Assembly (NCBI GenBank): GCA_050084515.1
Contig: CM114271.1
Coordinates: 744,001 to 808,000 of the forward strand
DNA length: 64,000 nt
Direction of reading: 5' to 3'
From: Blasia pusilla
Lineage: Eukaryota; Marchantiophyta; Marchantiopsida; Blasiales
The notes under the pieces were generated by a model. The model worked only from the letters and a program-made list of their open reading frames with translations. It ran no database searches and was not told the origin of the DNA. This document shows, piece by piece, positions 23,706 to 38,400 of the stretch. The stretch's first letter is position 1, and each line of letters starts with the position of its first letter. Both the position numbers and the translations under genes were made by a program.

Positions 23706-26700
23706 CTAATAACTGGATGAAGCCATATTTTGAGCCCTGAGTCGCTCAAGTCTTTTTACAATAGGAATTGTATCAGAATATCTGCCAATGTTCATCAGCA
23801 ACATGCTTAGCACATCAAGAGCTTCCTCTATATCTGGATGGTCGGGCCCAAACTCCTTGTCTTGTATTTCTATAACCCTGTACATAAGGTGCACAGCCTC
23901 CTCATCTCTTTCTGATTGATGGAGTATAGAAGCCAGTTGGCTGCATGCCTCTCCTGAAACATGGAGAAATAATGGTGTATGTCATCAAACTGCACCTCGG
24001 ATAGAAAACAGAGCAAAGTTCACAGAGGCGAAAGAAAGCCGAAAAATGGTTAACCAAATTAGAAAGCACAGGAACTTTCATGGAGATACAGATCACGACC
24101 TGGACTTGACCGCTCACTTCATTTTATGGGATCATGGATAAATCTCAGAACTCAAGGATGATGAAGACCTGAAGAGATGCCAGGTCTTGGCTATGTCTCT
24201 TTGGGCTTCTTGTTCCAGGTGGTCTAAACCATCATTTGATATTGCCATGTCCAGGGCAACAAGTCATGCTCGCATTAGGTAATCAAGGCTGAAAATTGAA
24301 AGCTAAACAGCTCTTTGACAGGAGTGGTGTGTACAGCACCTACAACACTTTCAGAGGGACAAGTCCATGAAATCCAAATACCCATGTATTCTCCCCACAA
24401 AGATCTGAAGCATTCTCGTGACTTTATGAAGGAGATGCTGATTGGTTCACTTACCCTTTCTACTCCAAGGGGTCTACCAGAACTATGGCTGTTAGCTCTG
24501 TAACCAGGGTCCTCATCCAGCATACCCTGAGAAATCAGAGCAGTGCATTCAGAATCATCAGTGTTGATTGTCTACAAGGTATTATGTCCAGGGCCTACTC
24601 TTGGGAATACAGGATCATGACAAAAGGAAATTCCTTCTCTTAGTCTGATAGCCTTCGAATGCCCGTCGATCATAAAGCACCTCGTTCATTCACCAGTACT
24701 CTACCGTTATTTCGTATCCTGTCCTTGCTTTCCTGCCTCTTGGCCCCTGGGCTGGCCAGAGGTTAAATTAGTTCAATAATAGTACTGGGAAACCTGCCAC
24801 CCTTGACAACGAAGATAAGGTGGCTGTTAAAGTACTGATGTGCTACAAGAATAATAGAGACCGTGACTAGAACTCACCAACACTTATGTGGTGCTTCCCA
24901 AAAGCCTTTTCTCGAATCCGAAGTGATTCACGAGCAAGAGGTTCAGCCTCTGATTCCCTGTCAGGCTGGGAGTGCAATAACGTGGCTAGAAGCTGTAAGA
25001 TAACTGAAACCTGAGGAGCATCCGGGCCCAAGTTTGCTAGCAGAAGCTGTAAACAGCGCCTTAAAGCGGACTCTGCTTTTTGCAACTCTCCCTCCTCAGC
25101 ATACTTCTCTGCCAACTTCTCCAGGTGTTCCACCAGCTGAGAAGAAAAGTACTCCAACGACTTTTTGTCTTTGAGATCTAATCCCTTCAGAACTTCATTC
25201 ATCTCTGTTTCCCTGCAATTGGGGAGACCGGAAACTGACCGAGTGTGAGGTACGCTTGCTAACAAGTAATGTTATCAAAATGTTGACACATGCATAGTTT
25301 GCTTGTGTATCATTGAAATCACCGGGAGTAACAAGTACTAGTATCAGAAAGTTAACTCACGTATCATTGAAATCATCAAAAGTTCTTGGGATATGCAAAA
25401 ACAAACCAAAATAGCACACACCTTCCCAATACATTGAGAAGAGCTGCTAAGTCCATGCGGATAGTCTCTAGAGACTCATCTTCTGCAAAGTCACTGCAGC
25501 TCTCCATAACTTGTAAACCTTTTCTATACCAGTCTACCGCTGCATCAAATTCACCTGGACATTGCAAAAGGTCACGGAAATGGTTTGAGAAGCCAGCTAT
25601 ATATCTGAATTGCAAAAGATCATGGAACGGTCTGAAAGGGAAGTGAGCTCCTCTTGCCTTTGTTCTTGCATCCTCCCACCACCTACTAAGAGAATTCAGT
25701 GTCCCTCAAAGAAAAGATAAGATCCAACAAAAGCAACAACTTACAGAAGGAAATCCAAACCAATGCAAAAAGACACTAGCGAGACCGAATCTTAAAACCA
25801 GGTAAGGAGATGTGCAATAGGGTGTACTCAGATGTAAATCATTAGTCTAGGGACTATGAACAGCATGTCACAAATAAAACTGGGATCACATTCTCAGACC
25901 TCATGATCTCCTGTACCATTAGCATAGATGCTGACCACTACCACCTACAGACATTCTCTCATTGATGTTAAAGAAACAGAGTCCCTTACATAACAATAAT
26001 AATACCAATTTCTACTGAACATCAGAAATATAAAGACATTGGATATTCAGGTGTGAACAGGCCATCTGTATTGACTAGTTCATTATTAGCGATGCAGTGT
26101 GAATCATTCATAGGACGAGTTAATAGACAAGCTAACTACTCTCAGCCATCCACAGGTGGTAGGAGGTTTATCTAGGATGCATTGTGGGAGCAGCTCATTC
26201 TTCTGTAGATGGATCCGCCTCTGTTGGTGGTTGATCAGGGGGGGGAGGATTGGAGTGACATGGACATGGGATGTAATTCTGCCATGTAAATGAAGTGTCT
26301 GATCCGAGACAAAGAGGCATAGCTCTCATAAAAGAGTTGTGCCTGTAGGTGAACCAAAATGATCCATAGCTTAGTCTTGAGGGATCACGACTTACATTTA
26401 GTCCTGCCAACAAGGCGTTGGAATCACTTTTGAAACAGGCCCATTGCATCATCTCCTGTGTGCTCTATGTCTGGTTGTGTTCTTGATCCTCAATCTTCAA
26501 CCCTTACTACGGACTGAGTGAATTCTTACAAAAGACTTGCAGTCCACATAAAAAATGAGCATGAACACAACTTCTGAAAGATTTATTCAAGCACAGAGGA
26601 GAATGAAACACCTTTAGAACTTTTAACTTGGGCAAGTACGCATGCTGCTACTCCATATCTTCCATCAGTATCACCATAGGTCTTTTCAGTCAATGACAGC

Positions 26701-29071
26701 GCCCTGCACATAGGCCAAACAAATTCTATTGAGACTATCTCCCAGCAAAACTTGAAAATTGAATAAGTGAACAGCAACAAGCACATAAAATGGTCTCATG
26801 TATCCAGTGGAATTGTTGTTAATGGTACAACAATTCCAACTTTTCAGGTGAAGTGGAGGCACTGAGAAACCTTCTTATAGCTAATTCTGCCTCCTCGAGC
26901 TTGCCATCTTCCAGCAATGAGCTGCCAAGATGCATAAGAGGTGCAGCTAAATCTTCATCTTCAGTGCCCAATGCTCCCTCTGCATGAGCTAAAATTTGCT
27001 GATATAGCTCAATACTCTTGCTGGTCATATTAAGCTCACTGTAGGTATTCGCAAGTCCTAACATGGTTCTCACCACCGATGGAATATCCTCCTCTGAAAA
27101 ACAAATGGGATTAAAATCAGCCATTGTTCACATGGATACAAATAATAAACTGCAGCTCCTTCGGATGTAGAACATATACAAGGGCAAGGTTCCTGTTCAT
27201 CACTTTATAAACCCAAATTTCCACAGAAATTCTGTTTAATTATAGGGTTTCATTTCTGTGGAAAGTGGAGCCTCCAAACCATGCTCATTTCATCCAGAGA
27301 CCTACGCCTCAGAGTGACAATTGTCTACTTGACAGCACTTATTGCAATATGGGATTCGAACTTTCTTTCCTCATACCTTGAGCACCCTTTTTAATTCTAA
27401 GGCTCCGAGTGAACAATGGAAGAGCATCTTTGGGTTTGCCCATTTTCAAATACATGGACGCTAGGTGCTCCAATATGTTGCCAACAAGAACCTCTGAATC
27501 TGACATCAGTTCCAAGAGCTGCTTCGCCTGCAACAGTCATATGGAGTGAGTCCCCACATGGAGTCAGCCTTGGTTCCAAAGAGTGGTAATACACCAGTCA
27601 TACTGACTCATTACAAATTTCATTACACAGCCCCATCAACCTCACTTCGATAAGACTTGTAGAACTTTGTACGTTGCTACCATCTCTGCCTCATAGAAAT
27701 CTCCCCCACAATCATCCAAAAATATGCATAGAAACTCACCATAGCAGTGAGGGTAAGAAATTGACCTGATCAATGAGCATCTCTGCTGATTCCTGATCCC
27801 CCAAGTTCATATATAAATGAGCTAATATATCCAGCATAGCTGCTTGTTCCACTCCAAACACACCACCATCCAACTGCTCTAATACAGCCTCATAATTGCC
27901 CTCAATAATCTCCCGTGCTGAGTCCGGATCACCTCTGCCTATCATCTTCTCCACCTCAGCTAAAAGTCCACGAAAGTCATCATTGCCACCATACATGTCC
28001 ATCAACAGGTCCTCCACATCCCCGAGGCCTTCCTCGAGCTGTTTCACAATTTTATTTGAAGAAGGGTTCCTGGATTGAAAGACGACTTAATTCCTGTCAG
28101 ATATGAGTAGAGGTGTTATGGTCATGCTCGCAATTTCCATGAGCGGCTCCTGCGGTCGCGACAGACCCAGGCCACCATGTTCTAGCCTGTGATGTACACT
28201 ACCATACCTGGATTCAAGTTGCAATTCTTCAAAAGGAAAGAGATATGATGTTGACTGCTTGCAAGTTAAGCACCCTGTGTTTTCTGGAATACGAAGAAGC
28301 TAACGGTTTGAAACTATGCTCTCGACGCGTGAAATTGGATAAAAACAACTGTAGTTCAGAGCCTTGATGGCAGTACTGCAGGATGGAGTTCCAAAGCCTC
28401 AAACTCGTCGGTAATGACTCAGAAGATGACAGAACAATTAAGAAGAGAAGATGTGTCAATTACGTACCTCATCTTATCAAACAGTTTCTCAACAACGTCA
28501 CTATCTTCCAACCCAACTGCAGCTGCAAATCTCTTCATGAGCTCCTCTTCGTCATCTTTATCATATTCCTCACTTTCTTCGTCGTCAATGTCATCCTCGT
28601 CGTCGCCATTATCGTCCGTGCCTGCCAAAGTGCTGTACTCCCCGGTCTTGGGGTCGAGGACTTCCACATCGATATATCCATCAGAGCCTACACCTCTGCA
28701 GATTTGTGGTATAAGGAGCACATCATACAAACTCCAATCACTCGCATTGAACTTCTTTGTAAAGTAGCTCAAATTCCTTTCCACTGAATTCACTGTTCGG
28801 TCCACAAGTAGCAAAGAAACGGCAAAAATCACAAACCAATTTTGCAGCATTCTTACTTGGCTTTGACGGGGCTCCGTTTCCATTCATGCAGCTTTCCCCC
28901 GTCCTTGTACCTCAAAGGCACATGCGAAGACGTCAGCGAAGTCCATGGATTCACTTTCCATGTTGGAAACCGACAGCAGGACCGGCCACATCCCACCGCT
29001 GAACAACTCTGGATAACCACTGTGCCCGGTGCAGCAATTCCAACTGCAGCAAACCCCAGTGACACAGCCAT
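23706..29071 (-). CDS. TPR-repeat protein (nephrocystin/KLC-like TPRs), probably plastid-targeted
   Basis: Nine exons on the minus strand keep frame with GT-AG introns: 29071-28857, 28695-28468, 28069-27766, 27527-27377, 27093-26871, 26703-26612, 25554-25422, 25212-24878, 23953-23706. They total 1929 nt (642 residues plus stop). Residues 1 to about 70 (MAVSLGFAAVGIAAPGTVV...) are Ala/Ser/Val-rich with few acids, like a chloroplast transit peptide. An acidic stretch (DDNGDDEDDIDDEESEEYD) follows near residue 105. The rest is helical TPR repeats, for example ALSLTEKTYGDTDGRYGVAA, ARESLRIREKAFGKHHISVG and RVIEIQDKEFGPDHPDIEEA, with the paired EK-G-H/D-VA pattern of 42-residue TPR_12 units. Such proteins act as scaffolds; the partner is unknown. 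Splice joins inside TPR motifs rebuild the consensus, which supports the model. The donor GTTTCT at 26870 is the weakest site. Confidence 0.88.
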
Positions 29072-29470
29072 GTCTACTTACTCCTGCAACCGTAGCTCCA
29101 ATTCCAGTCCCAGATACATCCACAGCCACAACGACGCACCCCAAGCTCCAGGTATAAAATCCACCACCCTCACAACGCTCTCAATCCTCCTGCAACCGCA
29201 GCTCCAATTCCAATCCCAGCTACATCCACGACAACAACGCACACTGAGCTCCAACTCCACAACTACGTAATCCCAGTCGCAAATGTGAAATCCACCCTCC
29301 AAACGTTCTCAATCCTCCTGCAACCGCAATTCCAACTCCGGCTCCGATTCCAGTCACAAACACATTCACAACCTCAACAGCAACAATGCTCACTGAGCTC
29401 GCACTCCTCAGCAGCGGAATCCCAATCGCAAATGTGAAATCCACATCCACAACGCTCCCAATTCTCCAGT
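29060..29470. repeat. Tandem repeat just upstream of the TPR start codon
   Basis: Units of roughly 110-130 bases begin CTCCTGCAACCGCAGCTCCA near 29080, 29188 and 29317, and a partial unit (CGCAAATGTGAAATCCAC) appears near 29425. The array abuts the coding start at 29071, and similar sequence (GCAATTCCAACTGCAGCAA) lies inside the first exon near 29032. It would form most of the 5' leader. Confidence 0.75.
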
Positions 29471-29768
29471 CGCGAGGACAATCAAAACCCTCAGACGCTT
29501 CCGAGTGCTCCTCCAGATGTGGAGCTCCTTTTGATAAACCCTAAACCCCCTAAAGGTTGCGCTCTGTCTGACCACCTCTACTCTGTAACCGCGAGCGCGA
29601 GCGTCTGGAATCCACGGTGCATGCGACACGTGCGCTCTTCTACGCCGAGTGCTACCGTATTAGCGACTCCCGTCAGGACACGTGCGCAGATTTACCCTCA
29701 CTGCGATAAGATCTATACGTGCTTTAAATGATGTCTCCCTTCACTACCTCTTCCCACGGGCCATAGAG

Positions 29769-29778
29769 ATATATATAC
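29769..29778 (-). promoter_or_regulatory. Candidate TATA box for the TPR gene
   Basis: On the minus strand the sequence reads GTATATATAT between GC-richer flanks, about 700 bases upstream of the TPR start codon. A start site about 30 bases downstream would give a leader spanning the tandem repeat. This is motif evidence only. Confidence 0.3.
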
Positions 29779-31204
29779 GGGAGCTTAGGGGAGAAGTTTG
29801 ACTCGCAATCTTCCCCTTTAGTGAAACACCAATGTTATGGGGTCTTGAGAAACTGGAATTTGAAAGGAGTTTTAAATATGATACTTGTGTGACATACATG
29901 TGGATGGGTTAGATTAGTAAGGTGCATGTGCGATACAATAAAAAAGTGTTTGAAGAGTTTTTCTAGTGAATAGTCCATAAAATAAAAAAATGAATATTGC
30001 ACAAAAGTTCAAATTTTTTTTTGTTATCATGACTTGTGAAATATTTTTTTATTGTCCAATGACCAATTGTCATGTGTTAATAAAAGGGCCTTAAAAAACA
30101 GATGTTAATAGTAGTTTTTAAAATTTTAAAATCATATTTAATTTTAAAATTTAAGTATAATTTTCCTTTTTTAAATCTTAAAAGAGTAAGAAAATTTCAC
30201 CTTTAAATAATACCCATCTCTCTTAATAATTTCACTCCTTCGTAAAACCTCGAACAATAACTATTCTCCCCCAAAACTCCCCCAAAACTTTCCCACCAAA
30301 ATAACATTCACTAACCAAAATCTTAGCTAATTTTAATTAACAAAATTATTTCCTTTTCCATTGAAATTTATTTTCCATACCCAAAATATCACATGTGAAT
30401 TAATAAGATTATTTTAAAAAATAATCACATTATTCATATCAATTTTTAAATATAATTTTTATTTTCTAAAATCTTAGAAGATCAATAACATTTCACTCTT
30501 CTTAGTAATTACAACCCTCCATTCAAATTTAATTATATCCCTTAAGTAATTTTATCCGTCCATAAATTTTAATCAAAATCTACTCTTTCTCCATTAAAAT
30601 TTTATTTTCCCTTTCCATAAAAAATGGAGGCAAAAATTCTAGTTCTTTATCATAATTATTTTGTTTTTTAATATTTATAATCACCCGTTATAATATTAAT
30701 TAAATAAATAATTTATTAATATATTTTCTTTCTATTCCTCAGTCCCTATCTATTTCTACCCATCTAATATGGTTCAAGCAACAAAATTCAAACAATAGAA
30801 TAAAATGTTGCCTATTTTGTTCTATTGTCTCACCATCTTGTCCAATTAAGCAAATGGGGTTGCTGATTATTATATAGATAGCGAGGGAAAAAAAATGTAT
30901 GCAGAGGCCGTAATGAATTTATTTTGCTATTGTGCTCGATATTATTGATAACGAGAGTCCTAAGTTAATGGGTTTTTGCTAGAGACCTCTTATGATAATC
31001 ATGTTTCTTTACGTGTAATTAATAAAGTTTATGGTGTTGGTAAGTTTAGCTTGTAGGGGGCTTCCCCTCTTCCTTTACTCTCAGCCTCATGTGGTCTTGA
31101 TATTCTTGACTCTTCCTGTCTCCCTTGTTTTGTGCTTCCATTGGTTTCCCCCATCTCCTTTTGTTTGAGTCTTATTTGCTATGGGCCTCAAAGAAGAAAT
31201 AAGA
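29779..31204. other. Very AT-rich intergenic DNA
   Basis: 29940-30760 is dominated by A/T runs (AAATTTTAAAATC-like) with no ORF of note. It could be a decayed transposon or matrix-attachment-like DNA; nothing specific was recognised. Confidence 0.4.
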
Positions 31205-32420
31205 CATAAACAAAAGTTGTTATTGGAGATAGATCTACATCCTACTACATCAAAAAAGTTAGAACGTGTTAACTTTAATGTAATTTCAACATCAAATCTA
31301 ATAGTGTTATGTGTCATATTGATTTAATGTCAAATAAATAATGTTTTGACAGGGTTGTTTTGTATCAAACAACCTTCAATGTCACTTTTATGCATAAAAA
31401 TTTTCTATAAAAGATATGCAATACATAAATGATATTATAAATATGTGAAATATAAATTGCATTCAAAATTTGATTGATATCAAAATGACATATTTATTTG
31501 GTAGTTCGTCGTGGTAGTTTATGGTGTCGTCATCTTTGTGACGTCAACAATATTTGGTGTAATAGTAGTTATGCCTCATCGTGCCCTTGGGAACTCGTTG
31601 TGTCCAATGGGAAAATTTACGTCTTGTGGCTATGGCTATTCTTGCTTGGGTTTATTTTTTCATTCAACTATGGTAACTAGAGATGTTTGCGAGTTATGAT
31701 TATTTAAATGAATGCATCATGTTCTAGTCGTTCAAATGAGTTCATCCATTGAATTATTGTAACAAATTCTTGTTTTTTATGTAGATTCTATTTAGTGATT
31801 TCATTACTATGAAGAAATTCTTGTTGTTTTCTCATCTCCATATTCTTCGGGCCACCTTTAAGGCGGCCTCGTAGGGGTCGAGCATTCCCATGGGCCAATA
31901 AGAGTTCTTTATCATTGAAGCTAAGTTGTTATTGGAGATAGGTCTCCATCCTACAACATGTCTTTATTTGGAAATTTGTTAGAGTTTCAAGGGCATCACT
32001 TTGTGGCGCCAAAAATATTGGGTGCAAAAGTAGTTATGCCTCGTCACACCCTTGGGAACTCATTACATCAAGTATGAAAATTTCCATATTTTGTCTATTC
32101 TTTGATCACAACATCATGTGTACCACATGAAGCAATGCCAAGAGTAAGAGGCATGGATAATACTTGTGGAGGAGGCACTAGAGCACAAAAATTAGAGGAT
32201 GCTAATTTTGATATACCTTTTGCACGAAATCTAATAGTACTAACCTTCATATTGATTTGACACCAAATAAATATGTTTTTGATATAGATTTTTTATATCA
32301 ATCAACTTTCAACGCCAACTTAATGCGAAAAAAAGTTTGTAGAATATTAAATACACAAATGACATCATAAATACATAAAACACGTGTTACATTATGATTG
32401 ATATGAAAATAACATAGCTC
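31205..32420. repeat. Rearranged duplication of two AT-rich modules
   Basis: An anchor GTTGTTATTGGAGATAG occurs at about 31215 and 31926. Module X (AAATCTAATAGT, CATATTGATTT, then AAATAAAT) lies at about 31285-31480 and 32215-32410. Module Y (AATATTTGGTG, then AGTAGTTATGCCTC and CCCTTGGGAACTC) lies at about 31500-31650 and 31970-32100. Order is anchor-X-Y in the first block and anchor-Y-X in the second. Probably a degraded transposon family. Confidence 0.65.
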
Positions 32421-35400
32421 CAAGTTTTGTGATGTGGTAAGCCTCTCCCAAGCACAAGGAGCCAGTCTACGACGAGCTCCATTAATTCCACCACCACACA
32501 AGATAGTACAAAATTTTGAGTCGATGGCCACGAGGGTAGAGTTGACTATGGCTAGCGAGGCACTTGCCACTCAATACGTGGAGCAAGGGAAGACCAAATT
32601 GATCACTTATGGTTATCTGACGATATCAAAGCCAAAGAATGTTTTTGCTTGATCATGTGATAAATGTGCAAGCAACACATGCCTATGTGTGAAATAGGGA
32701 ACTACCATCCATCGTCATATCATCAAGTAATCTAGAACATTATTATAGATGAGTTGAGAACACACCTAACATTTTTTTGGAATGTATACAATATATACAA
32801 TGTTCGGCAAGTTCATTTCAGATTGTGGTCATTTTACTACAACGACCATTTGCAAGGCAATACAAGGGGGGCTCTAGAGTTGGAGGAGGAGCGGGAGCCA
32901 TAGGTGTAGGCTGCATTAACACCCGAAAACTACAATAAGGCAACATTGGTGTCTATTATATGTCACCAACAAGAGACATGCGGAGAGAGCAAATGGGCTC
33001 AAAACTGTTGGTGAAGGCACGACATTTATCTCACTCCTTTTTCTAGGGAAGATGGGAAGCATTTTAACATTATTTTGTAAGTAACTCTTATCTTGAAACT
33101 CTAGTACTCATGTAGTGTCTTCCATTTCTTATTTTCAACACAGATACTAACTCCACTTTGCATTTATGATGGATCATGACATGACGCATCCTCATGAATC
33201 CAAGATGGAGTTGAAGCAATGATGAGTATGCATGTGGGAGTCAACCGAATTGGATCCGTGTACCTCAATAGATGGACTCGCTGGAGGAGACAACCATCCA
33301 AATGGTATTTCCTTCAACAAGGGTGACGAGGAGGCGAGGGGGACGAGAAGATTTGCCTTAAAATGTGTCTCACCACTCTAAAGCAAAGTAAGAGGCCCCT
33401 CGCTGGATAATGCACCTACTCGACACACAAGGCTTATTCAAAGTAGGCATTTCCACACAAGATTAGGGGGCTACAAGAAGTGGATAGATATGAGCGACAG
33501 TGGTGTCCATTGGGACGTCTTCTAGCTTTGGACCTTCTACTGGTCTAGTACAACCCCATATATGTTGCATATCTGTGGCATAAGTAGGTAATGAGACACT
33601 AGTGTTGATGGCATCACACAACAATATTTGTAAAAAATAATTTCATACATATACATATATTTCTCATTGTGATCACATCATTTGGCTCGTGTGATTGGAT
33701 GTCGAATGTATGGAATGAAAAAGAATTTCGTGAGCTTGAAAATTATTATTTTAATATTTTATTTTTAAAAATCAAGTTGTTTGCACCTTAGACCTACAAA
33801 GTGCATTACAACTGCATAATGCCTCAATTGCAAGTCTAACTTGCATTTGGCTTGGAGTATAGTCACAACGTTGCAAATAAATTGTGAGTCTAGTGCACAT
33901 GAGTATGAGACAATTGTATCTGGGCTGCGAGTGTAATTAAACACAAATTTTGACTTGCATCGGTGTCATAATATGGAAGTCAGATTTTCCTCTTGCAAGT
34001 CAATTGCAAGTGCAAAACTATAAAAGTTACACATGGAGAGTTACTATGGTGCAGTTGGTGGGACTCACAAGGTCATTGTGAATGCAATAGTGGGAAGAAA
34101 ATATGAAGAACAAAGCCTAGGTATATTTAATAATATAAGAAGTAGTAATCTATGGGAAGTCTAAATCAAATTTGTTGCTTTGAGAGAGATAGTACACAAT
34201 TGACAACACTTATTAGTGTCATTCATGAGAGGACACTTAAAAAAAAATTGACTCATCATAAATATTTTCAAAGATGGCTCTAGTGGATTGGTAGTAAGTT
34301 TCCTCATAAGCATAGGTCATGGATTTGCATTATCTCGGATGAAGATAATAAATTTGAGAAGTATTTATTCCCTCTTGGAAGGAATCTTATATATTTGGTC
34401 TATAAATTGATTGTACTATATGTTATCAATAAATATTTAAAGTTCTTATTTTGTAATGATTTATGAGAAGGATCAAGAAGTGATGGCTTTTCTAATCAAG
34501 AGATATAAAATGACGAGGAGTTTTAGAAAATAAATTATATTCAAGTTGTTTTGTGGAGAGTGACAAGAAGGTCAAGGATATCGTATGTATCAATATAGAG
34601 AGAGTATATATCAATAGGTGGAGAAAGAGAGAAGTCATCAGGATTTATGATAGATATTATGAGAATGAAAAGATAGTAGAATAAGTACACAATAGAGAAT
34701 CCCGTGTGTTTTGAAACGTCAATATAGAGGTGAAATATATTAAGAAAGTACAAAGGAATTCATTGTGGAATTCACCATAAAGAAAGACAGCAAAATACAT
34801 TTCATGATGGGAAAATCCATAAGTCAAGTATACAACATTAGATAAACAATATCGGAAGGCAGCGGGAAAAGTTACAATAGTGAAAAAGCTTATCACATCC
34901 ACATTAACAATTATCGTAAAGATATATAGATATGAGCATGAATGGAATAATTAGTACCATAATGGGAGATAGTATACATTTAAGACCACTCTTATGGTGA
35001 TCAAAAGGGCCAAGTTGGCATACATACACTCTCATATTCACTAGTGTGCGGCCCTTTCACGAGGAAATTACATCTCTTGAACCCTCCAACCCTAACCGAA
35101 ATAGAGTGGCACGTATCTTTGTTTCTAAAAGTATAAATTCTTTATACTTTTAGAACCAAATGAGAGCTCGTTTCTTCTTAAGAGATGGTGTGGCACAACT
35201 GGACTTTTATATTAAAAAAATCACATTATATTTGGGGCCGTAATTAGATTTGGTTGCATCATATCTCTTCGAAAGATGCTCCTCCTCCTTATAATGTCCT
35301 TTCTACCAGATTATGTTTGGTTTGTATGTAGCTATCATCATAGTCTAGGATGGGTTGGCAATTGTAGCAAGATTATGGTTAACTCCAAGAAGAGACCTTT

Positions 35401-38400
35401 GCCTTGTCATTTTATTCCACAAGTAGTATATCCTTATATTTGGCTTTCTTGTCAAGATCCACTTCTTGTTAAGATCCACTTGGTCTAGTTAAGTCATAGG
35501 GCATCTCTTAGTTAAATCTTGGCTTCAACAGAATTTCCATCACATTACGACATAGTCTTTGTGTTGATAAATGCCTAAACTCAAAATTACTAATGTGATG
35601 TATATTGCTTGCTTGTGGTGGTAAATGCTTAAAGGTAGGTCAGCCACCTTGGGAGAATGAGAGCACTCTATGGAATGAACAATAGTTCACCAAATGGGTT
35701 TAGATCAATGTTCATACACATTCAATCACTATCAAGTGTGCTCTTGTAGAGCTTCATTCACATCTTGTGATGGACTCCAAAACTCTCAAGGCAATAACCT
35801 TGAGAGAACTACAATGCACTACGATTCCACTGCTAACCTTACATACATTCTATCGTGAGAACTACATTGTACACGGTTTTGCATTCCAACACGAGAGACA
35901 ACACCAAAAGAGTACATCCTCCATCGATGTCGCCAGTCGTGTGCACTTAGTGGGATCAATACCTACTTGGTCACATAACAACGATGACCATGATAATGAC
36001 AAACGGATCTTTTGGACCTTCTCTTATTTCCGGAGACAGTTGACTTGGATGACAGGATACAATTTTCTCATGGTCTCCAGTGATAATGCGATTCCTCCTG
36101 TAACATCTTTTCCAGGTTCTAGAATTGACAATGGTGCAGATGCTCGGGTAGCTCGGTAAGTTCGTTCTCCACACTCGGTTCTTGCTTATGTAGGCAATTA
36201 CTAGAGCATTTTGGGGAGTTTGGGATTGAATGCAGGGATGGGACCTCGCCTGGAAAAGTGCCGTTTTTCTATCTGATGACTGCTTTGAGAGGACTGTCAC
36301 AAACCACTAAGAAATGAACCTTCTTTAGACTTATTCAAGAGAATTTGATTGAACTCCGAGTAACTCACATTTCAACGGAAAACCTCTGAAGTTACACCTA
36401 CACATGTTGCCCTTCACACTTGGAACAAGTGCTTCAGCGAGAAATTAGAGAGAACTAAAAAGCGTGGGAGTTTTAAGGAAAGGCAGAACCCTGGATTTAG
36501 GGAGCAGAATGCCAACTACTTCCTTGGGAAGATAGGGTGGGATAATGGCGTTGGTTAAATTACAGAACATAGACCCCGGCTGACCTAGTTTGCCCACATA
36601 TATGGTGTGGTAGAAAGAGTCAGACATAACACAGTAACAATCCAGAAGAGCCCAGATTTTGATTCATAACCCATGTGCGAAATTTAGCATTTATCAGGAA
36701 TTATACAGCTGGAAACTTAACAGTACACAGATAATTGAAAGACTACCAGGGTGGAAATTGTGCTTGGATATTACTCTACTTATGAAAAATGTCTGCCATG
36801 AGTTTAGATCCCTAAAAAGGTCTAAAACGCTCGTCTCAAGACAGTGTTACCTGTCATCTTTGATCTCACCGTTTGACGACTAGGTTTTCATGGCCTCTGT
36901 CCAAGAAGCCTACAAAGAATTGCTACCAGTTTCTTAGATACTCTCATGTCAAACATTGGTCCAAAATTTTGAGACAGATGTTCTGAGTGTCCAAAGAAGT
37001 TGGTTTGACTTCTTAGTAAGGTGCCAGGAGCATCATGTGACCTTTCTGTTAACCTTCATAAATAACAGACTTTTTGATGACGGGACAAGTAAGACTAGAC
37101 ATGGTTCACAGATGTTGCATCAGCCTAGAAGACTCATAGAAGTGTTTCATATGAAGGGGAATAATTTCCAGGTAGATGGATCAAAACCACAATGAAATAT
37201 GGTCAGATCTCCGTTATCAAAAGGATGGCCGGGACAGGATCCTAATCACTATGTGAAGGTGGAAATGGCTCCTAAACGGGAAAACTGGTGTGGCATGGTA
37301 GGTGAGAAGATGTTCTAAAACAGGAATATTAGAAGGCAGATGTGATCAATTCTCCATGTACCATATGCAGAGAGATCTGATATGTGGTGCAAGATGTTTG
37401 TCGTACCGAGTGATGCTGATATTAGAACGCTGCACCAGTAATCAAGTAACTTGAAAGTGTACCCCCAGCTTCTGGGGCCCAAAACAACGGGGCAGAGTCG
37501 ATATGGCAGCCCTTACAAACGCCCACCACACTCAAGAAGAGGTACCAGAAATACAGCAAAACTCCAGCTTTCTAGTGCCACACACCCTACTCACTACCCA
37601 CTCCACCAATTTCTTTGAAAACCCCCTTTTCACATGCAGAAAAAATGCAAATGGTTCTAAGCTTCAAGATACATTGGCGCCTTACAACAATGCCATGTCT
37701 GCAGCAAGAGCAGGTGTATGAACAGTACCAGCGCCTTCCTGGCAGCTTCCTTCGGTACTCCCAATTGCTCATCCGCAACAAATGTCATTCAGATATACAA
37801 ACAAGCCACCGGTTTTGAGTAGAGGAAGATATAAACCGGATCAGGTGTTAGAAACTACTCAATCAGACAGGACCTCAATTTGACCTGATTAAGTGTAGAG
37901 ACCTTCGCACAATAGCCCAAGCCTTTCATGGACAAAAGTCATATATGGGACCAGCAAGATTGGGAGTAGGAAAATAGATAGAGAAGCAAAGCCCATATAA
38001 AGACTCTAATGACGATATTTTCTCCGATACAGCGATACATACTCTAAGACTCTACACTTCAGATTCTACTAACATCGACAAAAATTACAGTGACGCCATC
38101 ACGAGCCCTTGTCCACCCTCAGCCTTGTGGTTGATCATTAACCTTTGGCTCTCTACGTACAAGTTGCTGTATATATCCTCTTCTTTGTCTAAACCACAGG
38201 CTAGACTGGCTAACCCATCTGGGATTCTCTCAACAGGGTGCTCATGACAGAACCTACAACCATAATGTTCTTGAACTAGGGATGAAACTCACCTACTATC
38301 TACCCAGAACAAGACAACAAGTGACTCAAATGGATATGTGAACCAGTCCACCTAGCTGATCTTGAGGAACCCATCAACCCTGCTTGAATGCCTACAGATG

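Noticed and set aside
35767-36159. 130-codon plus-strand ORF
   Set aside because: No family resemblance, no splice partners, AT-rich codon use like the surrounding non-coding DNA.
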